A stretch of DNA of 64,000 nucleotides, taken from NCBI GenBank assembly GCA_025656455.1, contig JAHXHS010000014.1, forward strand, positions 1 to 64,000, written 5' to 3'. Source of the DNA: Candidatus Thiodiazotropha sp. (ex Epidulcina cf. delphinae). Its GTDB lineage: Bacteria > Pseudomonadota > Gammaproteobacteria > Chromatiales > Chromatiaceae. The translations under genes and the position numbers were made by a program. Positions 1 through 8,190 of this stretch are shown here, piece after piece. The notes beneath the pieces were generated by a model, which did not search any database, was not told the origin of the DNA, and worked only from the letters and a program-made list of their open reading frames with translations. Position 1 is the first letter of the stretch. Every line of letters starts with the position of its first letter.

Positions 1-424
1 TCTCCAGGCTGTCATCCGTTGGGTAAGAGGTAAAGAACTATGATGAGCTAATCCTTGACTTATCTGGGGTGTCCATATATGTCCGGTTAGCTTGGGTTAG
101 CTGGCCTGAATGACTGTCGATGTTAGGAAAAGGGCCTTTATCCTTCCTCTACTCCGAATGGCTCATGCTGTTTCGGCCGCACAATCCGACCAAAAAACCT
201 CTCCGCTATAATGGTATTGGTGACCGCGAGATCCTCTGCTGATGCTGTTGTTCAGTATACTGTAGTCTGCCTCAAAAATAGTCCCCTTTCGCTAAAGTTG
301 TAGCTGTGAAGCGCCGATACAACAGATACACCATACCTGAATTTCAGTGTTGAACCGTTTGCACGAGTCTGTGCGAAAACAGCGATTATAGCCACATCGG
401 ATATTGTGGCGGTGCAAAGGAGTA
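1..424. other. Gene-free left edge
   Basis: I see no convincing gene, RNA or repeat here. Short reading frames lack ribosome sites and family resemblance. The stretch probably holds the promoter of the downstream kinase gene, but no clear -35/-10 pair could be assigned. Confidence 0.4.
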
Positions 425-2557
425 ATGATCTCTATGCCCCATGATATCTCGCATCATCAACAAGGGAGCATCATCCGAGTGCTGTTGGTGGACGATGACC
501 CCGATAGCGCGGAGGAGACCGCGCAGCTGCTGCAGCGCCTGGATATTCAGCAGAGCATCGAGCATAAGATTGTTGAACTGCTGTCTGATGCACTCGCTGA
601 GATCAGCCAAGTCCACTATGACATTATCCTGCTGGATATCGGTTTGGCGGATATGCCGTCACCGACTGCCATCCACGCCTTGCGTGATGCCTTCGCCTAT
701 GCGCCGATCATCGCAACCTCTAAATACGACGACCAGGAGCTGGCAGCCATGTGGGTGGGAGAGGGAGCGGATGACTGCCTCTTCATGGGGGTGGTGGATG
801 AGAAGGTGCTGGGTCGCGTGGTAGCGTACGCGATCAAGCGCTCCCATACTTATCGTGAACTGCATCAGCGCAGCCGTACCCATCATGTCCTCAATTCCCT
901 GTTAAGCCTATCGCTACAGGAGATGCCTTTCGAGAAGCTGCTGCAGGAGTGCCTAGAGGTTATCCTCTCCGCCCCGCTTACAGAGATGCTGCATCAAGGC
1001 GCCATCTTTGTGACGGAAAACGGAGGCCAGCAGATCAAAATGTTGGTCCATTCGAATCTTGATCAACGGATCGTTGAACTTTGCGACAAGGTTGCCTTCG
1101 GTCGCTGTCTCTGTGGTCGTGCCGCCCAAAGCGGGGAGTTGCAGTTTGCGGACTGTGTCGATCATTGCCATGAAAAGCAGGCGGATGGGATGCAACCCCA
1201 TGCTCACTACAACGTACCTATCCTCTCCAAGAGCAAAGTGCTGGGTGTACTGGTGCTCTATCTCAAACAGGGTCATGTTCGCATAAAGGAAGAGGAGGTG
1301 TTTCTGCGTGGTGTGTCAGACACCCTGGCGGGCATTATTGAACGGGCACGCACCAGTGAACAGTTGGTTTGGGCCAATGAGCAGAACAGCCGCCTGCTCT
1401 CTTCGTTGACCTCCATTCTTATCGGCGTGGATAACCATGACTGCATTACCCACTGGAACGAAGAGGCGGAACAGATTTTTGGTGTGGCGGCAGAACAGGT
1501 GCTTGGTAAGCCGATTACCTCCAGTCACATCGGTTGGGACTGGGCGCAGGTGACCAGCAATATTATTAAGAACCAGAATGATTACAAACAGACCAAGCGT
1601 TTCGAGGTGCGTTTTCAGCCGGAGAATGGTGCCAATCGCCTGCTTTCAGTATGCGCTACTCCTTTCATGGACGAGAGTGGCAGCCGTGACGGCTATCTGT
1701 TGATCGCCGATGATGTAACCGAGCAGAAGCAGCTCGACTCGGAGATGCAGCAGATGCAGAAGCTGCAGTCGATTGGCCAGTTGGCGGCAGGTATTGCTCA
1801 TGAGATCAACACGCCGATCCAGTATGTCAGTGACAATGTACACTTCCTTCGTGAGGCGTTTGAGGATATTTCCGACATCATCAGTGATGAGCGTGCTGTG
1901 GTTGAGGTGGCACGTATTGGCAGTGTATCGCCGGAACTCATAGCCCGGCTGGATGATAAGATCGAAGAGGTGGAACTGGAGTATCTGGAAGAGGAGGTGC
2001 CCAACGCGATCCAACAGACCCTCGACGGGGTGGACCGTGTCACCACCATCGTGCGGGCGATGAAAGCGTTCTCCCATCCAGGTTTGGAAGAAAAGACGAT
2101 TATTGATATCAACAAGGCAGTGGAAAGTACGGCGACCGTGACCAGAAATGTCTGGAAATATCATGCGGAGATGAAGCTGGATCTTGCCCCCTCTATGCCA
2201 GAGATTCACTGCATACCCGGGCCGGTCAACGAGGTCATACTCAATATTATCGTCAATGCTGCACATGCGATCGCCGATAGGGTGGGTGATAGCGGCGATA
2301 GGGGACTTATCCACATTACCACCGGGTGTGAGGGCAGCTGGGCGGTAGTCCGTATCGGTGATAGCGGTACCGGTATCCCTGCAGATGTGCGAGAGCATGT
2401 CTTCGACCCTTTCTTTACCACCAAGGATGTCGGTCAGGGTACCGGACAGGGGCTCTCACTGAGTCACCGGATCATCGTCGAGCAGCACGACGGAGAACTC
2501 AGTTTTGAAACAGAGATGGGTGTCGGCACAACATTTATCATCAAGCTGCCACTATAG
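425..2557 (+). CDS. Receiver-GAF-PAS histidine kinase
   Basis: Cytoplasmic signalling kinase of about 710 residues; no membrane segment is visible. Order: receiver domain (about 18-140, acidic pocket VDDDPD, phospho-Asp D71), GAF-like domain (about 160-320), PAS domain (about 335-450), HisKA with phospho-His H459 in the stretch GIAHEINTP, then HATPase with DSGTGIP and GQGTGQGLS. The usual receiver lysine appears to be Met (LFMGVVD, about 121), so the receiver may not switch normally. AGGAG at 418-422 lies 11 bases before a second ATG at 434, so 434 is an equally possible start. The gene is followed after 11 bases by a receiver-HDOD gene, its likely partner. The signal sensed by the GAF and PAS domains is unknown. 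Confidence 0.85.
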   Translation: MISMPHDISHHQQGSIIRVLLVDDDPDSAEETAQLLQRLDIQQSIEHKIVELLSDALAEISQVHYDIILLDIGLADMPSPTAIHALRDAFAYAPIIATSKYDDQELAAMWVGEGADDCLFMGVVDEKVLGRVVAYAIKRSHTYRELHQRSRTHHVLNSLLSLSLQEMPFEKLLQECLEVILSAPLTEMLHQGAIFVTENGGQQIKMLVHSNLDQRIVELCDKVAFGRCLCGRAAQSGELQFADCVDHCHEKQADGMQPHAHYNVPILSKSKVLGVLVLYLKQGHVRIKEEEVFLRGVSDTLAGIIERARTSEQLVWANEQNSRLLSSLTSILIGVDNHDCITHWNEEAEQIFGVAAEQVLGKPITSSHIGWDWAQVTSNIIKNQNDYKQTKRFEVRFQPENGANRLLSVCATPFMDESGSRDGYLLIADDVTEQKQLDSEMQQMQKLQSIGQLAAGIAHEINTPIQYVSDNVHFLREAFEDISDIISDERAVVEVARIGSVSPELIARLDDKIEEVELEYLEEEVPNAIQQTLDGVDRVTTIVRAMKAFSHPGLEEKTIIDINKAVESTATVTRNVWKYHAEMKLDLAPSMPEIHCIPGPVNEVILNIIVNAAHAIADRVGDSGDRGLIHITTGCEGSWAVVRIGDSGTGIPADVREHVFDPFFTTKDVGQGTGQGLSLSHRIIVEQHDGELSFETEMGVGTTFIIKLPL

Positions 2558-2568
2558 GAGGAGAAGGC

Positions 2569-3792
2569 TTGAGCGGTTCAGCCAGTAAAAAACGGATTCT
2601 GTTTGTCGATGACGAACAGAATGTACTATCCGGACTCCGGCGTACCCTGCGAAATCAGCGCAAGGTGTGGGAGATGGAGTTTGTTGGCAGTGCTCAAGAG
2701 GCGTTGAGAAAGGCTGACGAGAGCCATTTCGACGCAGTGGTGACCGATATGCGTATGCCGGGCATGGATGGCTCCGAGCTGCTGGATCGTATGGCGGAGA
2801 GCCACCCGGATGCGGTGCGAGTGGTGCTCTCTGGTCAGTCTGACCAGCAGTCGGTAATGAAGACCGTGGGTCCAGCCCATCAGTATCTGAACAAACCCTG
2901 CGAGATCGATATCCTGAAGGGGATTCTGGCACGTGCTTTTCAACTGCGCGATCTGCTTGGAGAGGATCGTCTCAAGTCGTTGATCACCGGCATGCGTACA
3001 CTGCCAAGCCTGCCAGCGCTCTATAGCGAATTGATGAAAATGATTCAGGACCCGAACTCCTCCGTTACTGATGTGGGGGAGTTGGTTGCCAAAGATCCGG
3101 CGATGACTGTCAAAATACTGCAGCTGGTCAACTCGGCCTTTTTTGGTCTCGGTCGTCATGTCTCCAGTCCGGTGGATGCGGCCTCGTTGCTGGGACTCGA
3201 TGTACTTAAATCCCTGGTACTGTCGATCGGTATATTCAAACAGTTCGAGGCGGACAAGTTCGATATCAAGAGTTTTTCACTGGACGCGCTTTGGTCCCAT
3301 AGTGCGTGGGTTGGCTCACTTGCCAAACAGATCGCCAAAGAGGAAGGGATGGGGTCTCGTACGGTCGAGGACAGCCTGCTTGCCGGTATGCTGCACGACA
3401 TCGGCAAACTGATCCTAGTAATCAATCTGTCTACTGGCTATGCACAACTGCAGGAGGCGAGGCGAGATACCCTGGATGATCGTGTCAGTTCAGAGATCGA
3501 AATCTTTGGTGCTACGCATGGCGCGGTGGGTGCATATCTACTGGGTTTGTGGGGATTACCCGAGTCTGTCGTGGAGGCGGTAGCGTTGCACAATCAGCCG
3601 GTACTGCAGGGCGAGAAGGTTTTCAGCGTACTCAGTGTAGTACATGCCGCCAATGCCCTGGTGCATGTCGCAGAAGAGGAAACGGTGCTCGATAATCTGC
3701 TGGATCTCGATTACCTCGATTCCATCGGAGTGGCGGGCAGAGTTGAAACTTGGAAAATGCTTTCCAGCATTGCAGACTTGGACAGGGTTTGA
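2569..3792 (+). CDS. Response regulator with HDOD output domain
   Basis: 407-residue response regulator. The receiver spans about 8-125 (FVDDEQN, phospho-Asp D60 in VVTDMRMPG, lysine in YLNKPCE). An HDOD domain follows (about 145-345) with a retained HDIGK at about 276, although HDOD proteins generally have degenerate HD motifs. Start is TTG at 2569 with a strong AGGAGGAG seven bases upstream. It follows the receiver-GAF-PAS kinase by 11 bases, so the two form an operon and probably a phosphorelay. HDOD outputs in related proteins act through protein-protein contacts in motility, biofilm or second-messenger control; the target here is not known. Confidence 0.88.
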   Translation: MSGSASKKRILFVDDEQNVLSGLRRTLRNQRKVWEMEFVGSAQEALRKADESHFDAVVTDMRMPGMDGSELLDRMAESHPDAVRVVLSGQSDQQSVMKTVGPAHQYLNKPCEIDILKGILARAFQLRDLLGEDRLKSLITGMRTLPSLPALYSELMKMIQDPNSSVTDVGELVAKDPAMTVKILQLVNSAFFGLGRHVSSPVDAASLLGLDVLKSLVLSIGIFKQFEADKFDIKSFSLDALWSHSAWVGSLAKQIAKEEGMGSRTVEDSLLAGMLHDIGKLILVINLSTGYAQLQEARRDTLDDRVSSEIEIFGATHGAVGAYLLGLWGLPESVVEAVALHNQPVLQGEKVFSVLSVVHAANALVHVAEEETVLDNLLDLDYLDSIGVAGRVETWKMLSSIADLDRV

Positions 3793-4023
3793 AAATCCCA
3801 CCGGCATACAGCAGTCACGCTTTGGTTGGCTGCCGGAGAAAATCCGGAGTGGATTCCAGAGGTTGGATACAGTTCATTTGAAGAAGCAAAGCAAGGCATA
3901 ACTGACTATATTCTTGGGTATTATAGTCAGTTTAGACCGCATATGCATAATGATGGATTGACGCCCAATGTAGCCGAAAGACTGTATTGGAATACACATA
4001 AAACCGGGGCCAAAAATACTTGA
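3793..4023 (+). pseudogene. IS3-family transposase C-terminal remnant
   Basis: The open frame from about 3826 encodes the tail of an IS3-type OrfB: EWIPEVGY, then YYSQFRPH and DGLTPNVAE. It has no start region and no catalytic core, and begins directly after the HDOD gene's stop codon. This is a leftover of an insertion sequence, not a working gene. No inverted repeats for a complete element were found beside it. Confidence 0.65.
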
Positions 4024-4076
4024 CCATTACACAGGATGAGTGGGGCTAGAAAAATCAAAGCGTTAGTTTTTCAAAT

Positions 4077-4132
4077 CCCTCACCCCAACCCTCTCCCGGA
4101 GGGAGAGGGGGTTAGCGGGACAGCAGTGATGT
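4077..4132. repeat. Palindrome plus first copy of a 33-bp direct repeat
   Basis: CCCTCTCCCGGAGGGAGAGG at 4089-4108 is a near-perfect palindrome. It runs into a stretch at 4098-4130 ending GCGGGACAGCAGTGAT, which is repeated with few changes at 5473-5505 on the other side of the lipoprotein gene. Confidence 0.6.
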
Positions 4133-4209
4133 CGAATGGTAATTAGTTTTTTTGTTGGACGAAGCCGCTACTGATTTCCACTCTAGGCGGTTGGTTGTAG
4201 TCCTGGCCT

Positions 4210-5382
4210 CTACCTGACGTAATACTGTGCGCTTGCAGTAAAACTATTTACACCGGTAGAGGTCTGTCCGTGGAATATCTCGACTTTCAGTCGCCTCTCC
4301 CCGACGAGCTGAACCAACACCACGGCATCGATGAAGGCATAGTTATCCATGGTGAGGCCCTGTGCAAAACTGACCCTGTCCCAGGGTATGCCGCCATCGT
4401 AGTATTCATAAGCAACCAGGTCGTATTTAACCAGGCCGCTTGAGACGCTGACATCAGCCGGGTCGGGCGCGTTGCCGAGGATGCCGAACTGTTTCTGCTG
4501 TCCCGCGTAATCGCCGAAAGAAGCGATTATGTGGTCCGGTACGATATAGTCATAGGAAAACGACAAGTGTCCCAGCCAGTAATGACTCGGATCGAGACCG
4601 GCGTATCCATTGCTGTTTTCCAGAAACCAGTTGCCTACCAACCGGCCGTCGATGTCGTGATCGATTTTCCCACCCATCGGTTCAGCGGTACGCAGGGATT
4701 TTGCTAGTAAGGTTTGGCGTATTGTGGTATTGAAGTACTCGAACGGATCCGGCGTATGTATCTTCCATGGCTCCGCGGTATAGCTGCCGGGATTTATAAA
4801 ACCTGAAAGCGTAATATCATTATCCACTAAGTTGTAATCTACCGAGCCCGAGTAGTTTCCCAGTACTTCACCTGCCGATACGGCGATGTCGGTGTTGACG
4901 TATTGGCCGTTCTGTGGCGCCTCGGCCGCCAATTTAGCGGAAAGGTTGTCGACATGGATATAAATCGATTGAATGGTAGCGCTGTGATCGACTACCAGCC
5001 GATAGTCGTCGTGGCTGAAATTCCCCATATGCTGAATGCTGCTCACCGTGCCGTCGGCAGGTGAATAGACATCGATCTCGATCGATTCCGCGGCGCCGAA
5101 ATCCGGCGCCACATAATATTGGTGATCGATCGGCGTGACATGATTTCCGATCATGCCGCCCAGGGGTAGAATAAATTCAACCTTGGAAAGGTCGACCGGA
5201 GGATAATCGAAGGTGGAGGATTGTGTATTTGTATCGGCTGGCGTGTCTCCGCCGCTGCCATCATCAGTGTCGTTGTCACCCCCACCCCCGCCTCCGCAGG
5301 CAATAAATAAGAATTGCCACAGCACGAAGATCAGGAGCCGATTGAATTTTCGCGCTGTCACCTGTTTTGCAAGGGTTTTCAT
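4210..5382 (-). CDS. Lipoprotein with degenerate M23-like domain
   Basis: 390 residues from ATG at 5382, with AGGAC about eight bases upstream; an in-frame ATG at 5433 would add an implausible tail before the signal. The N terminus is a type II signal: basic start, hydrophobic LLIFVLWQFLF, lipobox FIAC with lipidated C29, then a glycine run and an acidic linker. Residues about 75-200 show the pattern of LytM/M23 beta-sheet domains (TPIDHQYY, SPADGTVSS, YIHVDNLS, AGEVLGNYSG), but the full HxxxD/HxH zinc set is not evident, so it may bind rather than cleave. The last 170 residues are beta-rich and unrecognised. It is monocistronic and flanked by a 33-bp direct repeat. A surface or periplasmic lipoprotein of unknown function. 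Confidence 0.75.
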   Translation of the reverse strand: MKTLAKQVTARKFNRLLIFVLWQFLFIACGGGGGGDNDTDDGSGGDTPADTNTQSSTFDYPPVDLSKVEFILPLGGMIGNHVTPIDHQYYVAPDFGAAESIEIDVYSPADGTVSSIQHMGNFSHDDYRLVVDHSATIQSIYIHVDNLSAKLAAEAPQNGQYVNTDIAVSAGEVLGNYSGSVDYNLVDNDITLSGFINPGSYTAEPWKIHTPDPFEYFNTTIRQTLLAKSLRTAEPMGGKIDHDIDGRLVGNWFLENSNGYAGLDPSHYWLGHLSFSYDYIVPDHIIASFGDYAGQQKQFGILGNAPDPADVSVSSGLVKYDLVAYEYYDGGIPWDRVSFAQGLTMDNYAFIDAVVLVQLVGERRLKVEIFHGQTSTGVNSFTASAQYYVR

Positions 5383-5863
5383 CGAATAGTGTCCTGCTAT
5401 TGGAGTAGTGACGCTGTATGGGAGTATAGACATTACTGGCCCGAACCACCGCTATCCTGCTAAATCCTTTCCGCAGGGGGAGGGAGTTAACGGGACAGCA
5501 GTGATAGATAGCTGGAAATCCGGGCAGGCCATCAGGATTTCAGACCAAAGCTTGGACTATATTACTAACCCTAACCCTGACAAAGCCTCATTCAGAGCCC
5601 CGCGGATGATTCGGATCAAGGCGCGACGCGCCTTGCACCCCAAGGGCACTTCCTGCGGGGCGCGGCTAACTGCTCAGCGACTCGCTGACTTTAGCCGGTC
5701 AGCTTTAGCTGCGATACTGTGCCGAAACACTGGGAGGTCGGCATGGATGATAGATACGGGAGTCATACGGTTTACCTGTTCCGAAAATGTTGATTGAACA
5801 TCTCGATCTGGTCTTTGGCATCCGAAAATTGCAAAAGCGGGGTAAGAATCTGGATAAACCACT
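5383..5863. other. Gene-free stretch with hairpins and direct repeat
   Basis: It holds the second copy of the 33-bp direct repeat (5473-5505) and a folded segment at about 5598-5663: outer arms GCCCCGC/GCGGGGC and an inner palindrome AAGGCGCGACGCGCCTT. The last 70 bases may contain a destroyed N terminus of the HigB-like gene. No intact gene was seen. Confidence 0.5.
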
Positions 5864-6070
5864 TTGGACAAGGCCCGCCTGGAAGAACGGCTGCAAGCCT
5901 TGCACACTGCGTTCAGTGTTGAAGATATGAATATCCCCGGATGGTGCTTACATGCCCTCAAGGGCAATCGCGAGGGGCAGTGGGCGATCAATGTCAGTGG
6001 CAACTGGCGGATTGTGTTCGAGTTTGTGGATGGCCACGCCTATGTGGTGAATTACGAGGATTATCACTGA
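5864..6070 (+). pseudogene. higB: N-terminally truncated HigB-like toxin
   Basis: The reading frame matches the C-terminal two thirds of HigB/RelE-type mRNA interferases (RLEERLQALHTAF, PGWCLHALKG, GQWAINVSGNWRIVFEF). The family is usually 90 or more residues; here only 68 follow a TTG at 5864. In-frame stops lie at 5843 and 5855, and the bases before them, read in the same frame, look like eroded toxin sequence. The stop overlaps the antitoxin start as ATGA, the normal higBA arrangement. It is probably inactive, though translation from the TTG cannot be excluded. Confidence 0.65.
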
Positions 6071-6363
6071 TGAGTATCGAACAGCATAACCCGATGCACC
6101 CAGGGGCGTTTATCAAACGGGTATACCTGGAACCCAATAACATTGGCTCTAATGAGTTGGCCCGGCAGTTGAAAGTCAGCACTGGGCTGGTGAGCCGCTT
6201 GGTTAACGAGAAAACTGGGATTTCCTCGAAAATGGCGCTCAAACTCTCTAAAGTGTTGGGCCGATCCCCCGAAAGCTGGATGCTGATGCAGGACAATTAC
6301 GATCTGTGGCAAGCCAAGAAGGTCGTCGATCTCAATGAATACCAAGCGCTGAAGTTCGCGTAA
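6070..6363 (+). CDS. higA: HigA-family antitoxin
   Basis: 97-residue XRE-type DNA-binding antitoxin. It starts MSIEQHNPMHPGAFIKRVYL, followed by a helix-turn-helix (about 30-65, ELARQLKVSTGLVSRLVN) and the family's PESWMLMQDNYDLW tail. HigA binds and neutralises HigB and represses its own operon. The ATG overlaps the stop codon of the truncated toxin gene. With the toxin damaged, this gene may survive as a solo antitoxin or regulator. Confidence 0.88.
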   Translation: MSIEQHNPMHPGAFIKRVYLEPNNIGSNELARQLKVSTGLVSRLVNEKTGISSKMALKLSKVLGRSPESWMLMQDNYDLWQAKKVVDLNEYQALKFA

Positions 6364-6388
6364 ACGAATCAAAAAACGGAGGTATAAT

Positions 6389-6490
6389 TTGGAAAAACAG
6401 ATAGATAATTTAATTGCTGATGCTTACGGCCGTGACATTAATAATCCTGCTTTGAACGCTTTTAAACATACCGGCCATACCTGCTGTTGA
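6389..6490 (+). pseudogene. Truncated small gene before repeat A
   Basis: A TTG start at 6389 has an excellent GGAGG at 6378-6382 (six-base gap). The 33-residue product begins EKQIDNLIADAYGRDINNP and then runs into the dispersed hairpin repeat at 6484, which supplies its last two residues and the stop. The sharp switch suggests a longer gene whose 3' part was replaced or deleted by the repeat. The family is not recognised. Confidence 0.45.
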
Positions 6491-6640
6491 AGACATGCTC
6501 GAGCGTTTGATGTTCCCTCAGTCACCCTATTTGCTAGGGAAAGCTTATAGCAGGATCTCAAGGAGAAAATCCACAAATCCACAGACTGCCGGAGCACCCG
6601 TAGGAAATAGTGCGTAGGCAAGGCTGTGGGGCTTGTGGGG
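6484..6640. repeat. Hairpin repeat, copy A
   Basis: About 155 bases nearly identical to 7867-8023. The core is an imperfect hairpin: ATCCACAAATCCACAG on the left pairs with CTGTGGGGCTTGTGGGGT on the right. A related shorter copy lies at 7323-7413. It cuts into the small gene at 6389. Confidence 0.75.
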
Positions 6641-6654
6641 TCGTTCTAGGGTAA

Positions 6655-6692
6655 ATGCTTGTGTATATCGCTGTGTATGTGTATACTTTGGG
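6655..6692. promoter_or_regulatory. Probable autoregulatory site of the RHH gene
   Basis: The short word GTGTAT recurs at close spacing, ending in the palindrome GTATAC, 30-60 bases before the ribbon-helix-helix gene. CopG-type proteins commonly bind such spaced short repeats over their own promoters. Assignment is by inspection only. Confidence 0.4.
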
Positions 6693-6719
6693 TTATGCTA
6701 ATAAGCGGAGTGTATTTAT

Positions 6720-6992
6720 ATGTCAGCAACAGCAGGAAATCTGATTCGGAAGCAAATCATGCTTTCCGTCGGCAACATCGAAAAACTAGAACAACTGTCA
6801 AAAGATCGCGGCACAAGTGCGGCAGAAATAGTGAGACTTTCCATTGATTCTTATAATCCGGAATCTGTCGATATTGAAGAAACAGAACTGATGGAATTGG
6901 TGACTCAGCGACTGAAGGAAGCGATCCGGGAAACAGCAAAAACACGGAATCGCCTGAATAAGGCACTTAAGTCGCTAGAGGATAAACATTGA
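6720..6992 (+). CDS. Ribbon-helix-helix (CopG-like) protein
   Basis: 90 residues. The N-terminal pattern IRKQIMLSVGNIEKLEQLSK followed by RGTSAAEIVRLSIDSY is that of ribbon-helix-helix DNA-binding proteins. The C-terminal half is a charged helix (about 55-88) suited to a coiled coil. GCGGAG lies about 11 bases before the ATG. Its TGA overlaps the next gene's ATG, so the two are co-translated and may act as a pair, possibly toxin-antitoxin-like or plasmid-type. Base composition is more AT-rich than the flanking operons, as expected for acquired DNA. Confidence 0.7.
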   Translation: MSATAGNLIRKQIMLSVGNIEKLEQLSKDRGTSAAEIVRLSIDSYNPESVDIEETELMELVTQRLKEAIRETAKTRNRLNKALKSLEDKH

Positions 6993-7177
6993 TGTCTGGC
7001 TTTAAAGATATGTTGTTGGACGTTCTGAAATTGACTGATGAAGTCAAGCGTATGAATAAGGATATCGAGCGCGTCGAATCAGTGATGCTCGATGTTGATA
7101 AGCGAGTTGTGCGACTGGAAACCATTGTTGAAATCGCAAAATCACAAGGTGGCCAACCGCAACTCCCGAAAGAGTGA
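6992..7177 (+). CDS. Small coiled-coil partner protein
   Basis: 61 residues beginning MSGFKDMLLDVLKLTDEVKR, almost entirely heptad-like helix through residue 50, with a short proline/glutamine tail. The ATG overlaps the stop of the ribbon-helix-helix gene (ATGA). I do not recognise a named family. A coiled coil of this kind would most simply bind the helical tail of its upstream partner. Function unknown. Confidence 0.55.
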   Translation: MSGFKDMLLDVLKLTDEVKRMNKDIERVESVMLDVDKRVVRLETIVEIAKSQGGQPQLPKE

Positions 7178-7209
7178 TACGTACTATGACTGAATCAAAA
7201 TAACGGAGT

Positions 7210-7500
7210 GCAGGTTACAGATCCCGGCGTCGATCGGGGACCTGGTGTAACCCACTCCCATGGGCCACAATTTGCGGCGCCGGGGAGCTATCTTTTGCGA
7301 GGCCTTCACATCCCTTTTCAGGTGAGCAGAAAATCCACAAATCCACAGACGGCTGTAGCGCCTTCGGCATAGCGCGAAAGCCAAGCTGTGGGGCTTGTGG
7401 GGTTTCTGCGGGGGGTTACAGAGGTGAGCTCGGGCGCCAGGCGTAACCCCTACCCTACTCTTCCAGGGCCTCCCTCAATAAAAGATGAATCAGATTGACC
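7210..7500. repeat. Hairpin repeat cluster, copy B
   Basis: Three stem-loops follow one another. First, GGTTACA...TGTAACC (7214-7247) around a CCCGGCG/CGGGG core. Second, GCAGAAAATCCACAAATC...GGGGTTTCTGC (7323-7413), the best-formed version of the hairpin in copies A and C. Third, GGGGTTAC...GTAACCCC (7416-7450). The block ends with a segment (7460-7500, TGAATCAGATTGACCGT) that also ends copy C. No gene is seen here. Confidence 0.65.
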
Positions 7501-7716
7501 GTGATGGGCTTTCATTGACGACCCGCTTACGTAATGCGTTACATTCGCACGATGCCCAAAAAATGTGATGTGTATCCCATAATAAGAAATATAGAGAGTG
7601 AAAAAGGAAAACCCCGCCATTTAAGTCCTTATGACTTCACCTTCTCGCTCGCCGCTTTCAGCAAGAGCCCTTTGGTCCAGGCGTTTCCTCCTTATGTTTT
7701 TTCAAGGAGAAACCAA

Positions 7717-7893
7717 ATGCAATACAAAATTTTCTTTTCCGGCGTACTGTTTATATTCGGCTTGGCGGCCATGGAATATAGCATCTTGGGTAGGGTCTTC
7801 CTAGTAGACCCGACAGCCTGGTTCCTGATGGCGGGCGTTGTATGTATCGTCTTGGCGTTGCGGACCCTGTTGAAGACATGCTCGAGCGTTTGA
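7717..7893 (+). CDS. Small membrane protein, 3' end altered by repeat
   Basis: 58 residues from ATG 7717, with AAGGAG about eight bases upstream; a frame extension to 7534 has no ribosome site. Two hydrophobic segments (about 4-22 and 32-50) predict an inner-membrane hairpin. The last nine residues (LLKTCSSV region) are encoded by repeat C, so the original C terminus has probably been lost. Family not recognised. Confidence 0.5.
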   Translation: MQYKIFFSGVLFIFGLAAMEYSILGRVFLVDPTAWFLMAGVVCIVLALRTLLKTCSSV

Positions 7894-8190
7894 TGTTCCC
7901 TCAGTCACCCTATTTGCTAAGGAAAGGTTATAGCAGGATCTCAAGCTGAGAAAATCCACAAATCCACAGACTGCCGGAGCACCCGTAGGAAATAGTGCGT
8001 AGGCAAAGCTGTGGGTATGTGGGGTTTCTGCGGGTGTGGGTTACACCAGGCAGCTCCCCGGCGCCGGATTTTGTAACCCAGACCCTACACCTGGGCGAAG
8101 GCCTCCAGAGAGATCCGTTACCCCTACGCTTCCAGGGCCTCGCGCAGCAGGATATGAATCAGATTGACCGTTATTGCGTGGTAGAGGGTT
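7867..8190. repeat. Hairpin repeat, copy C
   Basis: Bases 7867-8023 match copy A (6484-6640) with a handful of substitutions and a two-base indel. They carry the same CCACAAATCCACAG/CTGTGGG hairpin. A second part (8035-8172) matches the tail of copy B, with TGGGTTAC...GTAACCCA at 8037-8084 and the shared TGAATCAGATTGACCGT. Copy C is therefore the most complete version. Confidence 0.7.

Noticed and set aside
1646..2398. 250-residue minus-strand frame opposite the first kinase
   Set aside because: It is antisense to the HisKA/HATPase region with no start signal and no family pattern.
5598..5663. tRNA-like fold (GCCCCGC/GCGGGGC arms)
   Set aside because: No anticodon arm, TpsiC loop or CCA-proximal pattern; it looks like a palindromic repeat.
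7210..8172. attC sites in the hairpin repeat copies
   Set aside because: GGTTAC/GTAACC arms do not fit the GTTRRRY/RYYYAAC boxes, and the cassette complementarity rule seen at 41-43 kb is not met.
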